Source: Eumeta japonica (taxonomy: Eukaryota; Arthropoda; Insecta; Lepidoptera; Psychidae). From it: DNA of 64,000 bases. The stretch is from positions 1-64,000 of the forward strand of contig BGZK01000543.1 of the NCBI GenBank assembly GCA_005406025.1, written 5' to 3'. The first letter of the stretch is position 1; the number at the start of each line of letters is the position of its first letter. Under the pieces are notes generated by a model. It was not told the origin of the DNA. It saw only the letters and a program-made list of their open reading frames with translations, and did no database searches. Positions 57,240-64,000 of this stretch are shown piece by piece. Made by a program: the position numbers and the translations under genes.

Positions 57240-57335
57240 ATTACAATTTCAATTGCCTGGCTCGTATTGTCATTACAATTTCAATTGGCTGGCTCGTATT
57301 GTCATTACAATTTCAATTGGCTGGCTCGTATTGTC
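57240..57335. repeat. Tandem repeat, 3 x 32 bp
   Basis: Three contiguous 32-bp units (57240, 57272, 57304) read 'attacaatttcaattg', then 's-ctggctcgtattgtc'. They differ by a single base (gcc against ggc) in the first unit. Confidence 0.95.
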
Positions 57336-57340
57336 AGTAA

Positions 57341-58780
57341 ATTATGTCGTCAATAAAAATTTGAATATTAGCGCAATATTGTCATAATAACACTACTGTT
57401 TCTCGCATACAAATGAAAGAATATGGTTGAATGTGAAAGCCTAAGATAATATTATTTATGCCCTTTTCTTAATAATCTAGTAACAAACGTTGACATAAGT
57501 TAGGTCTTAACAATTTGTTTTCAAGATACTTTAACGGGCAATAATATTTGCTTATTTTTTATTGCACCATCAATTTAAAATTTATAAACGTGAATTAAAC
57601 TATACATTTGTTTAAAAACAAATAGGTTATTCTAAATTATTAGTGCGGACTCTTGTGAAAAACGCGGGTAAATGTCAAGTAGTAGTACTTTTTTCATATT
57701 CTTCAATCGAGTAAAATCAGTTAAGGAATACGAATAAAAAACTACGTTTCAACTACAGTCACAATATAGTCTATTTGGTGATAGAGGACCAGACACACAT
57801 ACGTTCAGGAATTCATTATAAATTAGAATTAATGCGTAATGCAAGTATAAATTTACAGGCTGATTAAAGTGATCTCGTTCGCGAACATATACATCGTCCA
57901 GCCGGCAGATAAAAACCGTAATATCTAGGTTTTACACCAAATATTATGAAACTCAGGTCAAAAAGGTCGTATCACGTGATAATGTACTAATAGCACGATA
58001 TTAAGTTGGATCAAGGTTGGGTCAAGGGTAATTCTAAGCGACGTTTTAAAAAACGTGAAGTCACTCCAGCTTTATATTTATTTTTTAATCATTTTAGGAA
58101 ATTTATAAAGAGTATGTACTCATAGTAACATACGGCGTGTTTGTGTAAAGAGAAGTAAATAAATAAATTATTATCATTAGTTTATGTATAATATGCATAA
58201 ACTGTTAAATAAATATATCTCTATTATTTTAATTTAAGTAAATATTAATCCCCAAAACGACATTAGCATTCGTGTTTACGATGACCTATAGCATATGATT
58301 TCGTCAAAATTCGAGGTAATTAAATACAGGGAATAATATATATACTGTAGATCCAGCTATTATTTCAGAATTTAAAAAACACTTGCCGATTCGTGAAGAA
58401 TACATAGGTTGTCTCAAGTCGAAGGCAATTGGAACATATGTTACAATTTCCCACTATTTACTAGAATAATTGTAGCATATGTTTATAATTCTAATAAATA
58501 GTAAATATTTACTAGAATTGTTTAAGAGTCAGTACACAAAAAAGCTGGAGAACTGCGAATAGAAGTCGCACTCTGAGGAGTCCGTACAAAATGAATACAT
58601 TTGCAGATATTTCAATTTTTTTTTTAATTTATTTAGGAATAGCCAATTTTTCGTAACGCGAAGTTAAAAAATATTATCCCATGTATTAGTATATATCATG
58701 GTCCATACTACAATACCAAGTACAACTTTGTAATCATAAATTTTTTTTCATGTGATATATCTAGAAATTAAAAATTTTCA
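57341..58780. other. No gene seen; AT-rich
   Basis: I recognise no coding or RNA signal. An 'aaatagtaaatatttactag' foldback patch lies near 58455-58515. Confidence 0.4.
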
Positions 58781-58784
58781 GACT

Positions 58785-59130
58785 TTTTCTTTACTTATAC
58801 TGTGAGGCCTTTCTTCTTACTAAATTTGATGATTCCAAATCAATAGGAAGTTTAAGAGGAAGTACCTTATAGATTTTGATTTCCTTACGCGTTTCCAAAT
58901 GTAAAACAAAAATGGCCGTGTATTTTCCTTTTTTCATTACGTTGACTTAATAAGTTGAATTTTTGATATATGGGACCACAGCCATAAGTATTTAATGTTA
59001 ATTTCAACTTTATATTTCTACGCATTCCTGAAAAAGGAATCTTGACAGACAGAGTCGGACAGATGGATAACGAAGCGATCCTCTAAGGTTTCCTTTTTCC
59101 CTTAAAGATACGGAACCTTAAAAAAGCGTT
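58785..59130. repeat. Dispersed repeat A, copy 3
   Basis: The longest copy: 'ttttctttacttatactgtga', 'taaatttgatgattccaaat', 'ggaagtaccttatagatttt', 'gacagacagagtcggacag', 'aacgaagcgatcctctaa', 'gatacggaacctta'. It is collinear with 1556-1865. Confidence 0.65.
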
Positions 59131-60130
59131 ACGTTAAGGATCGGTTAATTCTGCAAACTAAACCTTCCCGATGTAAATGATGTCAAATGATACACGGCCA
59201 GATGCAAAAAAGTATATAGTCTTATAACATATAAAGTATAATATGGTCTTAAAACATATAAAAGTATATAGTGTCTACTAATACGTTAATGTGTAGCGAT
59301 TATTTATAAAACGCCAGGTATAAGCGCCAGTAGTGCACGGGCTGTGGCAAATGTGTGCATACTTGGAAGAAATAAAATACATATGAATTTTCTAACTCAA
59401 AACATCTCTGAGAAGAACGACGATAGATAATAAGCAAGTGGACAGAAACCGAAGTGATTCCTTGAGATTACCGACAGGGTCTCTCAGATGCCACGTTTGT
59501 TTATTTGACCTACAGTAATCCTATACAATATAAGCCTGCTCTCTCTAAAATACGCGAGACGTTCATACTTTTATATAAATAATGTACTAGACCAGTGACA
59601 GTCTGATTGACATTTAAATGATTAAGTAATAAACGGATCTCTTTTAGCGAGTGTATTTAGTCTTATTGCTTACGCAGACCCAGTGTGCTCGGGTTAGAAC
59701 TTCCGATGATTTTGGAGACGGTAATATATTTTTTTCATAAACAAGCACTAATGGGTGTTAAAACGTATTAAAAATAATTAATGATTTCATTAAATTTTGC
59801 AAAGGGGCCTAATTTGTGTCATCCTTGAGTTGACAAAAATTGGCAATCGCATTTTCGAGTTGGCACTAATGTTTAAATTAATTTATGTAGTCACAAAGGT
59901 CAACGTTTACGAGTCTCTTTGTGAGGCTACGTCTCAATTTTACTTCCCTGTTGTTTTGTGGTATCAAAGATATATTATGACTTTACCGAAGTGTATCCGA
60001 AATCTGAGTATTTTAGGTTTAAGAGCTTTTGCTTTAAACGACTGCAACGTATTTTTTACAACAGCATAGGAATGTGCAGTGAGATATGATAGATGTTGAC
60101 GCGGGCCTATTTTTCAAATAAATGCGGTAA
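59131..60130. other. No gene seen
   Basis: The 90-codon ORF at 59797-60069 has no recognised domain and no splice context. The rest is AT-rich, with a short duplicated 'cttataacatataaagtat' phrase near 59220. Confidence 0.4.
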
Positions 60131-60135
60131 GACTC

Positions 60136-60205
60136 GGCGACGGTGGCCGAGCGGTCGAAGCGTTACTTTTAAATCTTAAAATAACGGGTTCGTTGCACGT
60201 TCCGA
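60136..60205 (+). repeat. tRNA-like sequence (probable SINE head)
   Basis: A near-perfect RNA polymerase III A box (TGGCCGAGCGGT, 60144-60155) and a degraded B box (ggttcgttgc, 60188-60197) are spaced as in a Leu/Ser-type tRNA. There is no paired acceptor stem and the T-loop is broken, so this is not a working tRNA. The following about 270 bases (to about 60470) may be the SINE body. Confidence 0.5.
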
Positions 60206-60770
60206 GATGGATAGACAGTTCAGTGTTAAGTAAATCGAAATCATTAACTGCGTCTCGAAGGACTTGTTAAGTCACTGGAACCACATTTTAGCGCCGATTC
60301 GATAATAACGATCATTATTGAAGGTCTCCAGATTGGACCGTGAATTAGAAGGTTCGACATCCAGGCACCGCAACATAATAAAAAGTTAGGGAGAACGCGT
60401 CTCCTTAGGGCGAATGCAACGTTAACAACGACAGGAAACATACTAAATTCCGATAAAAGTGGCGTCATGTTTACTTTGAAGTGTTTTTAATCATTTTTCT
60501 TGTTTTTAATATAATCGATTCACGGAACGACCTTTGTGTATTTATTTTAATATGACTGTAAATCGGAAACAAATTGTCCGAAGTGAAATATTTTCTTCAT
60601 AGTTGTTGAAATGGATGGTAATGATAATAAATAGTCGCGATGTTAGTAGGCATCCGAGAAAATATTATTAACTGTACGATAATTTTGAATACAATATAAA
60701 TTAATATAAAAATATTTATATTATTAAGTTTTAATGAACATTTGTATATTCGTTAGTAATATTTACAAAG

Positions 60771-60845
60771 AATTTATTAAGATGTAGCGACAAATCTAGA
60801 ATGTGAGTGCCACATTCTAGACTTATCGCTATATCTTAATAAATT
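60771..60845. repeat. Long hairpin, 35-bp arms, 5-base loop
   Basis: The arms 60771-60805 and 60811-60845 pair at 32 of 35 positions around 'agtgc'. One of the three differences is a G-U wobble on the sense transcript. No related copy occurs in the window. Confidence 0.9.
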
Positions 60846-60849
60846 CGTC

Positions 60850-61665
60850 CGTATGTTCAAAGTTTGCTTCATTAATAAAATTAATATTTTACTTATCGTA
60901 ACATCTTTAATAACAGCTTTTAAGTCTTAAAATAAAATAAATATCATAGATCTCGTTTTGTCTTCGTTTTTATCGATTAAACGCCGACAAATTGAAACGT
61001 CGCCCCATTTGTAATATATGCACCATCAAAAAGACAATTCTAAACTAAACGATATAACGATTTCGAGTACCATCTCAGGTTTTTCCGCGTATGATGCTAA
61101 TGAAAATACATTTTCGTATGGGAAAATGAAACACATTAAAATTTTTAATAGTTGTATTTGTAAGTGATAACAAAATATATTTAGCAAAACCACTACTAAA
61201 CATATTGTTAAAATTAAATATTCGTAAATGTATGCATGAAATTTCTTTTCTCTCTTTTTCTTTCTTTTGAAATAGAAACCTCTTTTCGCAGTTTTTTTTG
61301 TAGGTTTTGTTTAGAATATCGCCCTGTAATTAACATTAGTAGTAGACCATAGTGATATTAACCTTCCACCTACCACAATAAAGTTTTTCAATCTGATTTG
61401 TGTCTTGATGTAATTTTTCTTCTTATACTAACATCTCATACATTTTGACGATAGCGAAAAAAATGAAGATTAAAACTCATTTATAGAACAACTGCTGTTT
61501 GTTTAGTATATTTTAGTATATTATATTTAGTATATTTTTGATAATGGCGTTGTAATCTTGGATCAGTGCGTCCACTGTCTTGAGCGTACCGCATAAATGG
61601 TGCCACTTTGTGAAGTCGGCGGTTTATCTTAATCTCCAATCTTCACGTCGAAGTAAGCGTAGTAA
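60850..61665. other. No gene seen; AT-rich
   Basis: I recognise nothing here apart from short 'agtatattttagtatatt' duplications near 61505. Confidence 0.4.
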
Positions 61666-61669
61666 ATTA

Positions 61670-62335
61670 TTTCTTATGGTTACGTATCTATAACCGTAAA
61701 GGAAACTCTTATAGGGTCACTTCGTTAAACGTCTGTCCTTCTGTTTGAAACTTCTCAAGGATGCGTAGAAGTATCAAGTAGAAATTAATACGAAATATTT
61801 AGATCTGGGTTTCCTTGGAGCTGTAAAAAAAATATAGTATTAATCAGTGTAATCAAAAAATATGACCCTTTACGTCTTATATTTTTAAATTTGCAAGTAA
61901 ATCAAAACCTATAGCGTACTTTTCAATGAATCTAGGTTGATTCGTGAAATGTGGCAAGAACAAAGCTCTCACAGCACAAGTCAAAGAAAAGAATCTAAAA
62001 ATTCTTAATTTATACGTATATTAAAAATATATATTTTTGTAATTACATTCGGAGTGTGGAATATAATTTAGACCAAAACGTGTGATAACATATTTAAATT
62101 CCCTTTTTGAAAACTTAAGATTTACAAAAATTTCGACACACTTAAAAAAATCGAAAAATATTTTAAAAAGAAAAGCTATTGTAGTTTCAGAATTCCCGAA
62201 ACCAATATTTCGCCAGCATCGGTATCTTAAATAAACAAAAAACATCGAGACTATTGATAGAAGACCTATCGACATAAGTTTGTACGCAACCCTCCAGGTG
62301 CGGGTCCTATTCGCGTTGATTCGTTTTTTTTAAAG
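61670..62335 (+). repeat. Degraded long copy of dispersed repeat C
   Basis: The start 'gggtcacttcgttaaacgtc' with 'tgtccttctgtttgaaacttct', the middle 'agtatcaagtagaaattaat' and the end 'gtttgtacgcaaccctccag' plus 'cgttgattcgtttttttt' follow the layout of the lepidopteran repeat whose clean tail is at 5925-5985. The minus ORF at 62021-62275 is inside it. Confidence 0.5.
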
Positions 62336-62785
62336 AAACCTCAGAATTTTCGTTGTTTTCACTACAAAGAAACTACTGTAAATATTACAAAATACGTCTG
62401 GGGTATTAACACACCTCTTTGTGGACATTTTTGTAAAAAAATATATAGTTTTTTTTACTCTTAGAATTAAAATTATGACAATATTAAGGGCAGTATCCAT
62501 ATGATATTTAAAAAAATAACTTTTCTGACTGGTCCTAGGAAAAAACATCACACAGAGTTTTATGACTTCCAAAAATCTAGTTTGTGACGATGTAACGTAA
62601 AATGAGAGATGTAAAAGGTAAAACTAAACTCGTACTCGGATTCTACGACCAAATTTAATAAAGAACAACAAGAAAAGTGATTTTGCTTGCTGATAGATGA
62701 AATGAACATTAGGTATATCGGACTACAAGCCTAGTTTTTAAGCTTTGAGCACACCGAGGGAGGTGGTAAATTAGTATTTACGCGT
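62336..62785. other. No gene seen
   Basis: AT-rich; the minus ORF at 62330-62572 lacks any recognised feature. Confidence 0.4.
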
Positions 62786-62789
62786 ACTA

Positions 62790-62960
62790 CACAGCGATGA
62801 CGTCACGGATCAATGCGAACGTGCGGCGCCCGGCCTGTTTGGCCTGCTCGTGGAAATCTGTCGCGGCGCCTCGTGGCGCGCCGCCCGCCCGCGCCGGCGC
62901 CGGCGGCCGCCGAACGGAGCGCCGAAGCGCCAGGGCGACATGGTTTTGTTACGTTCACCC
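62790..62960. promoter_or_regulatory. GC-rich island with perfect CRE (TGACGTCA)
   Basis: About 170 bases of extreme GC content with many CpG ('gcgccggcgccggcggccgc') begin with a perfect CRE palindrome at 62798-62805. All overlapping ORFs on both strands are Arg/Ala-rich by composition. A promoter or a non-coding first exon of a gene lying outside the window is possible; a GC-rich repeat is the alternative. Confidence 0.35.
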
Positions 62961-63315
62961 TTGTCTGACGCCAACGCCTGGTGTATGGGAAAAACAAAAA
63001 CAACGGTCAAATGTGATTAGGACTAACACACTGAGGGTTCTGTATTAATTTAATGTTACCTATGTGTATTTTGTCTAGGAAGGCTCTTGACGATTTTTTG
63101 CGTGTTTTTATAGCGATATTGACGAAATACTTAGCCCGTAAGTTACGAAACATTTATTGTTTCTCTATTAGAGAAAAAAATGAATATACATTTAAATATC
63201 AGAATTTTTGTAATTCTTAAATTATGTTGCAGCAAATCAACAAATGTTATCTAATATTTCAGTCTATATCACTGTCCATATTACGACTGTAAATGTCAGT
63301 TTGTAATCCCAAAAG
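62961..63315. other. No confirmed gene; one candidate mini-exon
   Basis: Between an acceptor-like 'tattttgtctag' and a donor 'gtaagt' lies a 59-base open block (63079-63137). It could encode 'KALDDFLRVFIAILTKYLA'. No partner exon is recognised, so it is only noted. Confidence 0.2.
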
Positions 63316-63319
63316 AAAA

Positions 63320-63640
63320 AATTGAAAAACGGTTGACCCTAAAGGTCATCCCTGCAACTTCCTACTAGTTTTAAATGCAAAGCTATAGTAACGTAGTTTT
63401 GTTGTGACGTCTTTGAGCTCTTCAAGCTCAAAAAATACGATTTAAATGTTATTTTGAGCTTTTCGAGCTCAAAAGTCTGGTACAAATTAAACAAAGTAAT
63501 TTTTTACACAAATTGTTCGATTTTAAGTTGTTTTATAGCATTTATGTCTTTTATTCAGCTCTCTTAGACGAAAGTTATTTTAAAAAACTTATTTAACGAA
63601 ATGTGAAAATGATTTGACAAAAAAGGGAGATCGCAAACTG
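63320..63640 (+). repeat. Dispersed repeat B, forward copy
   Basis: 'gaaaaacggttgaccctaa', 'ggtcatccctgcaacttcct', 'tttgagctcttcaagctca' and 'gagcttttcgagctcaaaa' follow the same order as the reverse complement of 2290-2740. The remaining 360 bases of the window are AT-rich and without recognised features. Confidence 0.55.
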
Positions 63641-64000
63641 TTAATGTCAATTGGAACTTATTTTAAGGCGCTTTGAGTGTAGATGGCGGAAAGCTTTAGG
63701 GTTAATCTACAGGATCAACCGTTATCAAAATTTTTATATTTGAACTTTTGCAACAACGATATCTTACAAACAAATTGGCGGATTTTAATTTTAAACGTCC
63801 TTTACGTAGTTTTTTGAGTACTAAAATGTTGTAGAAAGAACAATATCGATAAGTCTCAGAATTTCATAACTATGTTGAAAAAAATTTTTATTTTAATTTA
63901 TTAAAATGCCACAACTTTGGAACGCATTGTTCGATTTCAATGTTCAAGACGGTAATCGACGCAGGCCTAAAAATGTTATACTAAGAGCAAAATCGATAAG

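Noticed and set aside
60136..60205. Functional tRNA-Leu gene
   Set aside because: The A box is good but there is no acceptor-stem pairing and the B box/T-loop is degraded.
62797..63048. Arg/Ala-rich ORFs on both strands of the GC island
   Set aside because: Composition alone explains the open frames; three overlapping frames are open at once and none shows a domain.

Overview
The window looks like nuclear DNA of an insect, most probably a moth or butterfly (Lepidoptera). It is very AT-rich, gene-poor and crowded with decayed transposable elements. Several dispersed repeats have the look of those known from lepidopteran genomes (for example the 'gtacggaaccct...cgcgagtccgactcgcacttggccgg' tail at about 5.93 kb). 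Prokaryotic organisation is absent: there are no operons, no dense ORFs and no rRNA. The order-level assignment is recalled from the look of the repeats, not from a search.

Only one host gene can be supported. It is a four-exon gene on the + strand (CDS 17626-29051, 174 codons plus stop) for a small four-transmembrane protein with an N-terminal Cys-rich motif followed by LRTG. This resembles the insect tetraspan/DUF4728 and LAPTM-like families. All four exons join in phase at canonical GT/AG sites. Its first intron (6.8 kb) carries a gutted Ty3/gypsy retrotransposon and a decayed non-LTR element, both in gene orientation.

Layout. 0-15 kb: dispersed repeats, a jockey/CR1-like LINE 3' end (3.7-4.9 kb) and a piggyBac transposase relic on the minus strand (8.9-9.8 kb). 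15.4-16.3 kb: an internally deleted mariner with imperfect terminal inverted repeats. 17-24 kb: LINE RT fragments, exon 1, the gypsy element (18.14-21.40 kb) and an RTE-like LINE relic (22.4-23.9 kb). 24.5-29.8 kb: exons 2-4 and the 3' UTR. 30.9-34 kb: an unusual region with a Bel/Pao pol relic enclosed by about 200-bp inverted repeats, followed by a run of near-perfect short hairpins. 34-40 kb: tandem repeats, LINE 3' ends on the minus strand and a Penelope-like endonuclease relic bounded by inverted arms. 39.7-42.0 kb: a candidate hAT-type element. 42-64 kb: no convincing gene; repeats, microsatellites, a tRNA-like SINE head, a 35-bp-arm hairpin and a GC-rich island with a perfect CRE at 62.8 kb.

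No CRISPR array, rRNA gene, intact tRNA or intact autonomous transposon is visible. The best leads are the tetraspan gene, the inverted-repeat Bel/Pao composite, the hairpin cluster at 31-34 kb, the hAT candidate with near-matching 8-bp flanks, and the long hairpin at 60.8 kb. Family calls rest on motif recognition by eye; no alignment or database search was run.
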